Shown here: positions 29,394 through 39,495 of the stretch, in pieces
How the letters are laid out: every line of letters starts with the position of its first letter
Position numbering within the stretch: the stretch's first letter is position 1
Assembly: GCA_977017575.1 (NCBI GenBank)
Contig: CDRNVI010000039.1
Span: 62,001-126,000, forward strand
DNA length: 64,000 bases
Origin: Paramoeba atlantica
Taxonomy: Eukaryota > Discosea
Reading direction: 5' to 3'
The notes under the pieces: generated by a model
What the model was told of the DNA's origin: nothing
Database searches by the model: none
What the model saw: the letters and a program-made list of their open reading frames with translations, nothing else
Made by a program: the position numbers and the translations under genes

Positions 29394-29506
29394 AGAGGCC
29401 TCCATACCCCACAACTACCACCTTCCCCCCTATTTAGCGGGGGTCGCGTGAGCGACCCCTGATAAATGGGGGGAAAGTGGTAGTTGCTTTGGGGAATATG
29501 AGAGGC
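29394..29506. repeat. Foldback E, single-copy long hairpin
   Basis: Inner arms CAACTACCACCTTCCCCCC and GGGGGGAAAGTGGTAGTTG (29412-29486) are joined by a GCGACCCC/GGGGTCGC stem, and outer GAGAGGCC/GGCC-type words extend the pairing. About 75-113 bp in all; no other copy noticed. Confidence 0.7.
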
Positions 29507-30132
29507 CGAACGCACGGAGAGGCCGGCCGGTCCAAAAAACCCAGATCTTGTTTACTCGTCTGCGACATAAACCGGTGAATGCTGCAAAAAAAATTAAGTT
29601 GAGGTGTATATTATGTAATATAAGGTGTATATCATATAATATAGTTACTATAAACTTTTAAAAACTATAAGAAACTATATTTTTTTGTTTAACTTTTTAA
29701 GCTCTCTTGAGCTCACCAACACGCCATAAATACACAGAAAATTCATTTGTGTGCGATTTTTCTTGTTTTCAAACCCGAAAATTAATGCCCGAAATATAAG
29801 TTACGTGGGGTAATTTCTGCAAAGATTATTTTATTGAAGTGTAGCGCACGGAGGGAAGTAAGCAAACGGTTGAATGTAACTTTCGTCAGAAGGGGACGTG
29901 CCCCAGTCCCATGTGGCCTTGACAAATTGCCTTATGCGAATCTTGCGTCTCGAACATTTCACTGCATCGCTGTCGCCGTGCAGTGGCTGAAGCCGCCGAC
30001 CATATGTCTTAGGACTGAACAATTGCTGTTCACAATTTTATGAGTTTGAATAAATTTTAAGAGTTTGAATAAATTACTATAAATAAATTACTATAAAAAA
30101 TAAATAACCTACTTTTACGTTGATTTTTTCAA
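29507..30132. other. AT-rich spacer, no gene
   Basis: AT-rich with near-repeats of AGGTGTATAT and AAACTAT at about 29600-29700, and AGTTTGAATAAATT twice at about 30045-30075. A minus-strand 63-aa frame (29831-30022) has no features. Confidence 0.45.
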
Positions 30133-30744
30133 TTGTTTCGTATGTTTGGCCTGCCCTGGAGCGTCTGCGTCAATATTTTTCCCTCTGACACAGGCTCGAG
30201 TTCTACTCGACTGGGAAAAGTACGGCACAATTTCCTCCCTTTGGAGTATAAACTGACGCAACTGGTGGAAAACATTGTCCACCAACCCCCGACATGGGGT
30301 ACCGAAACCCCAGCCTGTGAGTGGCCAGGAGTTCAATGTGACGCGCACGAAACCATCACTCGTATTTTCTGGACGTCATTGGGCTTAGCCGGGCCGTTGT
30401 GTTGGGATCACCTCCCCGACACACTGGTATACATCGACACCTGGAGCAATAAACTTTGTGGTACAGTGCCCTGGGCAAGACTCCCGGAGGGACTCGAAAC
30501 GCTGTCGCTCGTGAGTAATGAATTTATCGGGGTGGTAGACCTGTCGGCGCTTCCGTCCTCGCTCATGGTCTTAAACCTCGCGGGAAATCAATTCAATGGT
30601 AAAGTTGAATTCTCATCTCTACCATTTTCCCTTGATTTTTTGAATTTAGATGAGAATTCCGCGCTGGAGGGAGAGGCAGATGTAGCGAATTGCTTACGAC
30701 GAGTTGCATATACCTGGAAAAATACAGGTATCACAGTAATATAG
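30133..30744 (+). CDS. Leucine-rich-repeat protein LRR-6
   Basis: A 203-residue LRR protein standing alone among repeats. The first 20 or so residues are unlike the family; a second Met lies at residue 3. The cap is GKVRHNFLPLEYKL, then CEWPGVQC. Five LRRs follow (for example LMVLNLAGNQFNGKVEF) and the closing NTGITVI. It is intact with ordinary codons, so it looks functional despite its setting. GC is intermediate between LRR-1 and the AT-rich members. Confidence 0.85.
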   Translation: MFRMFGLPWSVCVNIFPSDTGSSSTRLGKVRHNFLPLEYKLTQLVENIVHQPPTWGTETPACEWPGVQCDAHETITRIFWTSLGLAGPLCWDHLPDTLVYIDTWSNKLCGTVPWARLPEGLETLSLVSNEFIGVVDLSALPSSLMVLNLAGNQFNGKVEFSSLPFSLDFLNLDENSALEGEADVANCLRRVAYTWKNTGITVI

Positions 30745-31674
30745 TGGAAATGGAATATACAATGTATGTGTAAGAATCTCTACGTCTTGGAATTTAGCTC
30801 CTCGTCTTTCGCAAAGTTATTCATCATAATATGACATATGGGTTGTAGGATAATGAATTTCTCCTCGTTTCTGAATAGTGTGACCTCCCGCGTCTACTTC
30901 ACGTGCCCCCTTCACGTGAGGGGCTGCGGGTATGATCTCGCGTGATCTCACATGATCTCGTTTTGAGGTCGTCCAACCACCCTCCCGAGCCAAATCCGCT
31001 CTCGAGAGATCTCGCATGATCTCACGTGATCTCGTCTTGGGCCTCGCCCGCATCCCCTCACGTGTATAATTATTATACACGTGTACAGAGTGGCTGCTTG
31101 TATGGGATCTATGTCGAAATGTTTCTGCGGTATGTTAAGTTTTCCCCTTTAACTCATCTTCCCAGCTGCGTAAAAACTACGTACGGAAGTTTAACTACAT
31201 CGTTTTCGCAAATCATGCACTGTCTAATTTGGATATTTGACGCCTATCAAATTTTATTGTCCAGTACTACTTTGGCATTATTATTTTGAGGACAGCTGAT
31301 GCATACACCAATCTAGCGCATAATGATTCCAACTGGTGCAACGGTAAATGAGAAACTATACTGTCTGGGATTTTCTTTATGAAACGATTACAGTGTTATA
31401 TTTAATTACGGTATTATTGAGGGAGATACGGAGTATCTAACTCGCTTACTAAGGTTAATTCCAAAACTTGAAAATGCCCTTCAAAGAAGCGAGAGATCGA
31501 GTTTTTTCAAAATTTTAAAACGTAGCAGTAGCTCATTAGATGAACTCTTTAATACTCGAAAAATCATCTACAACGACCTCATTTCCCAAATTGTAGAACA
31601 CTTTTGGTAAAAAAAAGTGCGTCTGCAAAGGTCTGCGATACGACAAACTGGTTGACTAAGGAGAGTCCTTTGAG
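30745..31674. other. Spacer with GATCTC repeats and a palindrome
   Basis: 30930-31035 carries five GATCTC(G/A)C(G/A)TGATCT-like repeats. A 25-bp near-perfect palindrome (CACGTG at both ends, AT-rich centre) lies at about 31060-31084. From 31090 to 31674 I see no gene or further structure. Confidence 0.5.
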
Positions 31675-31742
31675 TAGTCCAGTTGGTAAAGGGGTTCCAT
31701 TTTGACGCTGGATGTCCGCGGTTCGATTCCCGGCATCGACAT
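31675..31742 (+). other. tRNA-like sequence (A and B boxes), probable pseudogene or SINE head
   Basis: TAGTCCAGTTGGTAAAG fits an internal A box and GGTTCGATTCC an exact B box, spaced as in a tRNA. But the T stem and acceptor stem mispair and the anticodon loop does not fold cleanly, so it is not a functional tRNA. It is followed by CATTTTTG, a possible Pol III stop. Confidence 0.4.
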
Positions 31743-31833
31743 TTTTGAACAAAAAAAAATTATATGCTCAAAATCGCGAAAAAAACAAATTCGGAACGAT
31801 TTTTTTTTTCAGATTTTTTTTTCTTGAAAAACG

Positions 31834-31892
31834 TGGCCAGCTGGGCCACCAAAAACACGGTTTGCATTTTGTATATATATAGAGAGAAAAAT
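31834..31892 (+). repeat. Direct repeat flanking the minisatellite, left
   Basis: About 57 bp from TGGCCAGCTGGGCCACC through AACACGGTTTGCATTTTG to TATATAGAGA, repeated at 33340. The two copies bracket the CACGTG minisatellite. Confidence 0.75.
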
Positions 31893-31911
31893 AATGTGTA
31901 GGTCCGAGTGG

Positions 31912-33190
31912 TACAGTGTGTAGCTACAGTGGCCCTTGAGAGAGTGAGAGCAGTGCCACGTGAGGCAGTGATTGCACAGTGATGCAGTGCAGCTGCAGTG
32001 GCACGTGCCAGAGTAAGTGCACTGCCATGTGAGGCAGTGACTGCAGTGATGCAGTGTAGCTACAGTGGCACGTGCCAGAATAAGTGCACTGCCATGTGAG
32101 GCAGTGACTGCAGTGATGCAGTGTAGCTGCAGTGGCACGTGAGAGAGTAAGTGCACTGCCATGTGAGGCAGTGACTGCAGTGATGCAGTGTAGCTGCAGT
32201 GGCACGTGAGAGAGTAAGAGTAGTGCCACGTGAGGCAGTGACTGCAGTGATGCAGCGCAGCTGCAGCGGCACGTGCGAGAGTAAGATTACTGCCACGTGA
32301 GGCAGTGAATGCAGTGTAGATACAGTGGAATGTGAGAGAGTCAGTGACTGCAGTGTAGCTACAGTGGCACGTGAGAGAGTAAGAATACTGCCACGTGAGG
32401 CAGTGACTGCAGTGATGCAGTGCAGCTGCAGTAACACGTGAGAGAGTGAGAGTACTGCCACGTGAGGCAGTGACTGCAGTGTAGCTGCAGTAGCACGTGA
32501 GAGAGTGAGAGCAGTGCCCCGTGAGGCAGTGATGCAGTGTAGCTGCAGTGGCACGTGCGAGAGTAAGAGTAGTTCCACGTGAGGCAGTGACTGCAGTGTA
32601 GCTGCAGTAGCACGTGAGAGAGTGAGAGTACTGCCACGTGAGGCAGTGATCGCAGTGCAGCTGTATTGGCACGTGCGAGAGTAAGAGTAGTGTCACGTGA
32701 GGCAGTGATGCAGTGTAGCTGCAGTAGCACGTGAGAGAGTGAGAGTACTGCCACGTGAGGCAGTGAATGCAGTGTAGATACAGTGGAATGTGACAGAGTC
32801 AGTGACTGCAGTGTAGCTACAGTGGCACGTGAGAGAGTAAGATTACTGCCACGTGAGGCAGTGACTGCAGTGATGCAGTGCAGCTGCAGTAGCACGTGAG
32901 AGAGTGAGAGTACTGCCACGTGAGGCAATGACTGCAGTGTAGCTGCAGTAGCACGTGAGAGAGTGAGAGCAGTGCCCCGTGAGGCAGTGATGCAGTGTAG
33001 CTGCAGTGGCACGTGCGAGAGTAAGAGTAGTGTCACGTGAGGCAGTGACTGCAGTGATGCAGTGCAGCTGCAGTAGCACGTGAGAGAGTGAGAGTACTGC
33101 CACGTAAGGTAGTGACTGCATCGGCACTGTACCTACAGTGACACGTGAGAGAGTCAGAGCACTGCCAGGTGGGGCAGTGGCTCACGTTGA
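31912..33190. repeat. CACGTG minisatellite, about 67-68-bp period
   Basis: About twenty imperfect units such as CTGCCACGTGAGGCAGTGA then CTGCAGTGATGCAGTGCAG and GCACGTGAGAGAGTAAGAG. Spacings between successive units near 31957, 32025, 32093 and 32160 are 67-68 bp; some units are shortened. Each unit has one or two CACGTG (E-box) palindromes. Long minus-strand frames (up to 295 aa) are made only of the repeat and are not genes. Confidence 0.85.
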
Positions 33191-33228
33191 GTGAGTCCAC
33201 TGAGTGAGTCCCACGGGGGTGGGAGAGT

Positions 33229-33309
33229 GTTGTGGAAGGGTGGCCAGCTGGCCATGTTGTGGAAGGGTGGCCAGCTGGCCATGTTGTGGAAGGGTGGCCA
33301 GCTGGCCAC
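33229..33309. repeat. 27-bp tandem repeat, three units
   Basis: Three copies of a unit running TGTTGTGGAAGGG then TGGCCAGCTGGCCA, the latter a 14-bp palindrome also found in the direct repeats at 31834 and 33340. Confidence 0.85.
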
Positions 33310-33339
33310 CCTAAACACGGTTTGTGCTTCGTCGAAAAG

Positions 33340-33397
33340 TGGCCAGCTGGCCACCAAAAACACGGTTTGCATTTTGTATATATGTAGAGAAAAACGA
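33340..33397 (+). repeat. Direct repeat flanking the minisatellite, right
   Basis: Matches 31834-31892 over about 57 bp with few changes (TGGCCAGCTGGCCACC, then the CACGGTTTGCATTTTG block). Together they might mark a 1.5-kb unit that has moved or been duplicated. Confidence 0.75.
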
Positions 33398-33925
33398 GCA
33401 GGGTCATACTATTCTCAGAGAGAGGGTGGGACAGGAGAGACACAGAGCGAGGATGTGTAGAAAAAGAAGGGCGTGGAAAGGTGGGCGGTAGAAATAAAGG
33501 AAAGAGAAAGAGAATCACTCCGGCCAGGGGCACTGCTAGCATACTTTGAAAGCTTTGGTTGATGATTTAGGCTAGTAGTGTTGGGGCTTAGCGCACCCCG
33601 CCGCCCGAGCTAAGACACTTCACCATAGTGGTACAAGTAGGAAATTGAATCATTACTGTGTTAGTAATGAAAAAGCCATTTTTGGAGGAAGACTGCCATG
33701 AAAGGAATTTGAAATTTTGTATGGTTTGACAATGTATGAAAAGTGAAGTTGGCGTTTACGAGGTTGAAGTGTGTTCAGGTACAGTAATAGAGCGGCATTT
33801 CGTGCTAGAGTAATTTCAAACCCTTTTTTTATTCCTCTAGTATGCCGAAAAAGAGACATACCCACCTGTCGTCTCACGAGAGTCAAAAAGTACGTTGCAA
33901 TATTTGCGGATGCTTTAGTTTGCAC
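33398..33925. other. Spacer, no gene
   Basis: Purine-rich to about 33530, then AT-rich. No recognisable product in the frames at 33653-33958 or 33771-34061. Confidence 0.45.
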
Positions 33926-33929
33926 CGCC

Positions 33930-34050
33930 TCGAAGGGCCCGCCGGGCGGGCCCTTCAAAAAAAAGATTTCAGAAGCTTGTTTCCTTCAAGATTACTTGTC
34001 ACGAGGTAAAGCACCACCCGCGCCAGCGGGTCTGCACCGCCTCGAACGGC
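33930..34050. repeat. GC-hairpin unit (GGGCCCGCCGGGCGGGCCC family)
   Basis: A GC-rich palindromic hairpin followed by TTCAAAAAAAAGAT, AGAAGCTTGTTTCCTTCAA and ACGAGGTAAAGCACC. The same unit is tandemly repeated at 40136-40435. Confidence 0.75.
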
Positions 34051-34058
34051 CCGCCGTA

Positions 34059-34263
34059 TAACCCAGATTGAAAGTGGCGAGGGAGATACGAAGCAACAGG
34101 CGTGGCAGATTCCCACTGAAAAGAAATGGTATCTCCCGCACGAAGTTTGTCTCCGGGCTAGAAAGCGCAAAGGCTTTTCTCGTGCGGGGAGACCATTTCT
34201 TTTCAGTGGGAATCTGCCACGCCTGTTGCTTCGTATCTCCCTCGCCCCTTTCAATCTGGGTTA
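34059..34263. repeat. Foldback C, 205-bp near-perfect hairpin
   Basis: Arms of more than 70 bp: TAACCCAGATTGAAAGTGGC, GAGGGAGATACGAAGCAAC, GTGGCAGATTCCCACTG and on, mirrored from about 34191 to 34263. Carries the GAGGGAGATAC motif shared with foldbacks B and D. It abuts the LT element. Confidence 0.85.
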
Positions 34264-34264
34264 T

Positions 34265-35262
34265 ATTGCGGTGGTTGTAAAACTACCGCTCTACACTCGA
34301 TTATTGAAAAAAAAGTGAACAAAAACAGTGAAAATATAAAGAGGAACACAGTAATATAATAGAAGAAAAAAATATAAAAGGGGGCTCCGGTGGACCAAAA
34401 CTGAAAAAAAAATTTGAAAAAATTGGGGGGTCCATGGGGGGGGTCCAGGGGGGGGGTCCAGGGGGGGAGGGCATGGTCGAGCAAATTTTTTCGAAAAAAT
34501 TAGTTTTCGAAAAAAAACCGCAGAAAGGGTAGCCGGGGTCTTGGCGCGCATTTTCCACCCCCCTACCCCGGGGTGACCCCCCCGCGTATCCGCAGGACGG
34601 GTCCGCCAAGTTCGGATTTTTTCGGAAAAAAAATTTTGAAAAAAAATTCAACTTGGCGAAAAAAATGACAAAAAAAATATTTTTCAAAAATCGTTTCCCC
34701 TATTGTATTTCGATAGTTTGGGACCTACACTAGCTTTCTCCGCAGTTGTTTTCGCAAGGTATCCCTTCTTCGAACCGTGGTGCGCCCCTCAAAATGACCC
34801 AATTTTGACTAAAAAAGGTGAAAAAGTATTTTTCGGACCTAAAGGGGCATTTTTGTGTCGAACGAATGGTATGGTTGGAGTCGTATTCTCTACCCAATAC
34901 GTTCGGTAGGCTTTCATTCATGCCTGCGAGTGATTTCCCACGCGCAAATGTCGGATTTAGTGCTCTGAGAGCAAAAATATGCGAAAATGACCCCATTTGT
35001 ACCCGAAATTCGGCTATTTTTGGCTATAATCTTTCCGTTTTCCAGGCTAAATTTTCTTTTTTAGGCTCTTCGTTAAACGCGGCGGTAGTTTTCAACGCGA
35101 AGATCGCAGCATGAGTGACTTCTAAGTTGAAAGCAACCACCGCGTTTAACGAAGAGCCTAAAAAAGAAATTACTGTGTTCCCCTTTATATTTTCACTGTT
35201 TTTGTTCACTTGTTTTTCAATAATCGAGGGTAGAGCGGTAGTTTTACAACCACCACAATTAA
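34265..35262. mobile_element. LT element, complete with about 90-bp terminal inverted repeats
   Basis: Left end GCGGTGGTTGTAAAACTACC then TCGATTATTG...GTGAACAAAAACAGTG; the right end at 35171-35262 is its reverse complement with a few changes. Inside: G-run blocks (34425-34470), the CTACCCCGGGGTGACCCC hairpin, and GTTTGGGACCTAC. No transposase: it is a non-autonomous DNA element of about 1 kb. Foldback A sits just before the right repeat. Open frames of 60-130 aa inside recur only because the repeat does. Confidence 0.75.
35057..35166. repeat. Foldback A, copy 2
   Basis: Arms TTAGGCTCTTCGTTAAACGC and GCGTTTAACGAAGAGCCTAA within the LT element of 34265-35262. Confidence 0.85.
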
Positions 35263-35289
35263 CCTACGGTAGCGAGGGAGTAATATCTC

Positions 35290-36193
35290 CCTCAATAGAA
35301 GAAAAATATATAAAAAGGGGCTCCAGTGGTCCAAAACTGACAAAAAATTTTGAAAAAGATGGGGGGTCCATGAGGGGATCATGGTCGAGCAATTTTGTTT
35401 CGAAACAAAACCGCATAAAGGGTAGCCGGGGTGTTGGCGCGCATTTTCCAGCCCCCTACCCGGGGGTGACCCCCCTGCGTATCCGCAGGATGGGTCCGCC
35501 GAGTTCGAATTTTTTCGAATTTTTTTTTTGAAAAAGAGTTCAACTTGGCGAAAAAAATGGCAAAAAAGATATTCATAATCATTGGGATTGCCTGCATTGG
35601 TTAAATCAGACATCTTTTTCGAGCAAATTTTGTCGAAAAAATTAGTTTTCGAACAAAACCGCAGAAAGGGTAGCCGGGGTCTTGGCGCGCATTTTCCACA
35701 CCCCCACCCGGGGGTGACACCCCCGCGTATCCGCAGGATGAGTCCGCCGAGTTCGAACATTTTCGGAAAAAAAAATTGAAAAAAAATTCAACTTGGCGAA
35801 AAAAATGGCAAAAAAAATATTTTTCAAAAATCGTTTCCCCTATTGTATTTTGATAGTTTGGGACCTATACTAGCTTTCTCGGTAGTTGTTTTCGCAAGGT
35901 ATCCCTTCTTCGAACCGTGGTGCGCCCCTCAAAATGACGCAGTTTTGACCAAAAAAGGTGAAAAAGTATTTTTCGGACCTAAAGGGGCATTTTTGTGTCG
36001 AAAGAATGGTATGGTTGGAGTCGCATTCTCTACCCAATACGTTCGGTAGGCTTCCATTCATGCCTACGAGTGATTTCCCACGCGCAAATGTCGGATTTAG
36101 TGCTCTGAGAGCAAAAATATCCAAAAATGACCCCTTTTTTACCCGATATTCGGCTATTTTTGGCTATAATCTTTCCGTTTTCCAGGCTAATGT
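35290..36193 (+). repeat. Two partial LT copies
   Basis: 35290-35575 matches the LT 5' half without its terminal repeat; 35615-36193 matches the 3' half from GAGCAAATTTTGTCG to TTTTCCAGGCTAA. A small palindrome GAGGGAGTAATATCTCCCTC lies at about 35274. Confidence 0.7.
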
Positions 36194-36239
36194 TTTTTTT
36201 TTGGATGGCTATGTAATCTTTTTTTCGGATGGCTATGTA

Positions 36240-36433
36240 ATCCAGGCTAAAGTCGACGAGGGAGATACTAAAGGCACCTTCGGAAAACCACCTCGCGTTG
36301 GTATTTAACGGTATCACCCGTTAGAGACCGTTTTACCACATCAGAATGCTCTACAAACCGGGAGATACCGTTCCAGTTTCGAGGTGGTTTTCCAAAGGTG
36401 CCTCTAGTATCTCCCTCGTCCACTTTAGCCTGG
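36240..36433. repeat. Foldback B, copy 1
   Basis: A 194-bp hairpin: left arm CCAGGCTAAAGTCGACGAGG, GAGATACTAAAGGCACC; right arm ends GTCCACTTTAGCCTGG. The next stretch, ACCGTTCCAGTTTCGAGGTG, extends pairing in the other copies. Two GGATGGCTATGTAATC repeats precede it. Confidence 0.85.
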
Positions 36434-36439
36434 CTTCCG

Positions 36440-36890
36440 AACATGATACCTATGGCGATTTACTGTTTCCCACGCGAGGAAGTCGTCGTCGCAAAAGGCA
36501 GAACGCACTCAATTGGATTCATATGTCTGCCTTTTTGCCTTGCGCCTCCTCCTTCCTCTACGGCCTTGCGTGTCACACACTTCCGGGTACATTTTGGACT
36601 ATGTAGGTGTATTACCGGAACAGGGTGGAGAAATATCGAATGAAACCAAAGCGTATACACGTATATCAGGCCCCAAACTTTCAAAAAACGGTCTAGGAGT
36701 TGATTTGGGAAAAACGCATTTTTAGACTTTCACCCATAATTTTTCAGTTTTTTGTTTTTCAGTTTCTTTTCAAAATTTCAAAATTTGCTATGATCACCCT
36801 GGTGGGGAGGTGGGGGGGGTCAGGGGGTACCCATCGGAATTGTTGAAAAACTAGTAATCTTGTCATTAAATTCGATTCATACGTCTTTGT
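36440..36890 (+). repeat. Unit E repeat
   Basis: A block beginning near CCACGCGAGGAAGTCGTCGT, with CCTTGCGTGTCACACACTTC, AAGTTTGGG-type words, CTATGATCACCCTGGTGGGG and a G-run. Found again at 37290-37850, and in tandem at 49515-50645 and 59826-60957. Confidence 0.75.
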
Positions 36891-36919
36891 AAACATTTTT
36901 TTCGAAAACTCACCTGAAA

Positions 36920-37006
36920 CGATATCGGGCACGAAATCGGGCCACAAATCGGGCACGAAATCGGGCCACAAATCGGGCACGAAATCGGGCCACAAATCGG
37001 GCACGG
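36920..37006. repeat. ATCGGGCACGAA/ATCGGGCCACAA minisatellite
   Basis: About three and a half units of an 22-bp period, each pairing ATCGGGCACGAA with ATCGGGCCAC-AA. Followed by ACGGTAGCGAGGGAG, whose GAGGGAGTAGTATCTCCCTC is a 20-bp inverted repeat. Confidence 0.75.
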
Positions 37007-37088
37007 CGAATTAACCTACGGTAGCGAGGGAGTAGTATCTCCCTCAATAAGATAAGACTATGGACGAATCCACATTACGTCTCCGAAT

Positions 37089-37273
37089 CCAGGCTAAAGT
37101 GGACGAGGGAGATATTAAAGGCACCCTGGAAAACCCCCTCGAAACTGGAACGGTATCACCCGTTAAAGACCCCTTTGCCACATCAGAATGACCTACAAAC
37201 CGGGAGATACCGTTCCAGTTTCGAGGGAGTTTTCCAGGGTGCCTTTAGTATCTCCCTCGTCCACTTTAGCCTG
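37089..37273. repeat. Foldback B, copy 2
   Basis: Arms CCAGGCTAAAGTGGACGAGG and its complement; inner arms CGAAACTGGAACGGTATC and GATACCGTTCCAGTTTCG. Differs from copy 1 by several paired changes, as expected of an old hairpin family. Confidence 0.85.
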
Positions 37274-37289
37274 GATTACATAGCCATCC

Positions 37290-37850
37290 GAAAATGCTCC
37301 CTATGGCGCTTTAGTGTTTCCCACGCGCCTCCTCCTTCCTCATCGGGCTTGCGTGTCACACACTTCCGGGTAAATTTTGGACTATGTAGGTGTATTATCG
37401 GAACAAGGTGGAGAAATATCGAATGAAATCAAAGAGTATACAGGTATAGAAGGCCCCAAACTTTCAAAAAACGGTCTAGGAGTTGATTTGGGAAAAATGT
37501 ATTTTTAGACCCATAATTTTTCACCCATAATTTTTCAGTTTTTTTTTCTCAGTTTCTTTTCAAAATTTCAAAAATTGCTATGATCACCCTGGTGGGGAGG
37601 GGGGGGGCGCAGGGGATACCCATCGGAATTGTTGAAAAACTAGTGATCTTGTCACTCAATTCGATTCATACGTCTGCCTTTTTTCCTTGCGCCTCCTCCT
37701 TCCTCATCGGCCTTGCGTGTCACACACTTCCGGGTACATTTTGGACTATGTAGGTGTATTATCGGAACAAGGTGGAGAAATATCGAATGAAATCAAAGAG
37801 TATACAGGTATAGAAGGCTCCAAACTCTCAAAAAACGGTCTAGGAGTTTT
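37290..37850 (+). repeat. Unit E repeats, about 1.5 units
   Basis: Two partial copies of unit E, from about 37290 and about 37680, sharing CCTCCTCCTTCCTCATCGGC. Confidence 0.7.
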
Positions 37851-38049
37851 TTGCGGAGGACTACATATCATTCCTGATGCAACTGGAACAGAAAGAAAGT
37901 TTACTCAATGAGTATACCGACACGGACAACATCTTTCTCGGAGCATTTCCGACGCTGTGATGCAAAAGTACCCTTTAAGGGTTCTACATTTGAACCATAT
38001 GAAATCAAGGCAATTCTAGAGCACTCGGATTCCCGATTTGCATAGAATG

Positions 38050-39090
38050 CTGGATTTACTGCTCCAAATCCAAATCTCCAACAAAGAACATGTTGATGCC
38101 TCCATAGTGAAGCTGCTCATTGCCTTTGATTTGCTGCAGCCTAGTGTTGATACAGGCAAGGAAACACTTGCTGATCATTGACACTTCGTCGACTATAATT
38201 AATCGACATTTCTGATACCTTTGTTGGTATGGTAGAAGGCTACTGCTTGAAAGATGTTTCAAATTTCTTGAAGTAGCCCCTATAGGTATGCAGAGGGAAG
38301 CGTGTATTGCGCAACAGTGCAGTACTGATGCGGCGATCCCAAGGAATGCAATATACCGGTCGAGCAGAAAATTTGGTCCACTTTTATTTGGCCCCAACAA
38401 ATTTGGTCCACATAAATTTTAGTCCGACTTTATTTTTCCTTCCGCAGCGGTCCAAAATACTTTTTGACTTTATTGTCAGTCGTTTTCAAAGTTTACTAAA
38501 TTTAGAACTCGTCATTAGAAATTTTCGCTTCTTTCGATCGACACTTCTTTTTTTAGTCTTCGTGTAATGTCTCAGTCTGTTGAATGGGTGCAGAAAATCT
38601 TTGATCAAGATATTTACTCTACGCACGTAGGGTCATCACTATAACACATATAGTGAGGCTGAAGTTAGAGCAATTTGAGAATTGTGTGTGACACGAAAGG
38701 TTGCAAGTATTGTAAGCTACTAATAAGCTGCTAATATTGTAGCTACTAATAAGCTACTAATAACACACAAAGCAAAAACAATCTAAAAGTACGGTCCTTC
38801 ATTTTCTGGAAAACGAAAAATCTAATAACGATATCAAACCTCGAGGGAGGCCAGGAAAATATGTCTTTTTTGTTTCAATGCACGAAAAATTTGGCACCAA
38901 AAATTGTGGTCCACATAAATATTGGTCCGACTTTTTTTGCGAGCTCGAAGGACCAAAATAAAAAAATGTCAAATTTTTTGCTCGACCGGTGATAATTGGC
39001 TCCCAAGTTCTTGCATTATAAACCGGGAAATTAGATTTTTCCCGGTTCCGGGGCCACCGAGCAGAAACACACATTTCCGCTCGGGGTCTA
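38050..39090 (-). pseudogene. PIF1-type helicase fragment split by a MITE
   Basis: On the minus strand, 39075-38992 encodes a Walker A motif (FLLGGPGTGKN). After the inserted element at 38356-38990, 38353-38056 continues with GIAASVLHCCAIHASL (motif Ia region), IIVDEVSMIS (Walker B) and YGGINMFFVGDL (motif III). PIF1-like helicases of this form are carried by Helitrons and by the nuclear genome itself. The fragment stops after motif III, so it is a pseudogene. Which of the two sources applies cannot be told, as no Helitron Rep domain or ends are visible. Confidence 0.75.
38356..38990. mobile_element. MITE with CCGGTCGAGCA inverted ends
   Basis: The left end CCGGTCGAGCAGAAAATTTG and the right end, reversed, CCGGTCGAGCAAAAAATTTG match for about 20 bp. 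Words TTTGGTCCAC and GGTCCGACTTT recur in both halves. It is 635 bp, with no transposase, and interrupts the PIF1 fragment. Target duplication uncertain (TA/TG). Confidence 0.75.
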
Positions 39091-39117
39091 GTTTCCCCGA
39101 GGGGAGTCTAGTTTCCA

Positions 39118-39495
39118 CTAGGAGGGGAGGTGGCGGAGTGGCAAGAGCTCAAAGTTTGAAGCACATGGTGCTCAGACGGCGAGTTCAAACCCGCTCATCG
39201 CAATATTCCCGGCGGCCTCACTATAAGAGGCTGGGCTGATAACCGACTAGGCCCAGTACTCGGAGGACCGTCCCGGACCCTCCCCTCAGCGAACCAGCTC
39301 CCTTACCCGGCTTATACCTCTTGAGTAAGCCGTGTTGACGGACAGTTCGTCGACGCAGCGTGTTGGCAACAGCACGTTGGTGCCGCCTCGGAAAAGCGGA
39401 AACTGGTAGAGGACGTCGGCCTCGGAACTTCCAAATCTGTCTGTGAAGGGTCTGGCTTGCCAGTGACCATCCGGAGCAATCCGGAATGATTTGGA
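39118..39495 (+). mobile_element. tRNA-derived SINE, copy 1
   Basis: Full-length. The head has a Pol III A box in TGGCGGAGTGGCAAG and a B box GAGTTCAAACCCGC, spaced as in a tRNA with a long variable arm (Leu/Ser type). The body runs through TAACCGACTAGGCCCAGTAC and TGTTGACGGACAGTTCG; the tail is GATTTGGATTTCTTTTTTG, an oligo-T Pol III stop. Other copies: 44556, 54867, 62788 and 63618 (all minus). It separates the two PIF1 fragments. Confidence 0.85.

Noticed and set aside
31809-33127. Long minus-strand frames (94-295 codons) with repeats such as HCLTWQ
   Set aside because: They consist only of the translated minisatellite and lack any non-repeat domain.
34818-35114. Recurring 60-100-codon frames in the LT elements
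   Set aside because: They recur because the repeat does; they lack domains and change reading frame between copies.
36920-37006. Possible CRISPR-like array
   Set aside because: Units abut without unique spacers and the genome is eukaryotic; it is a minisatellite.
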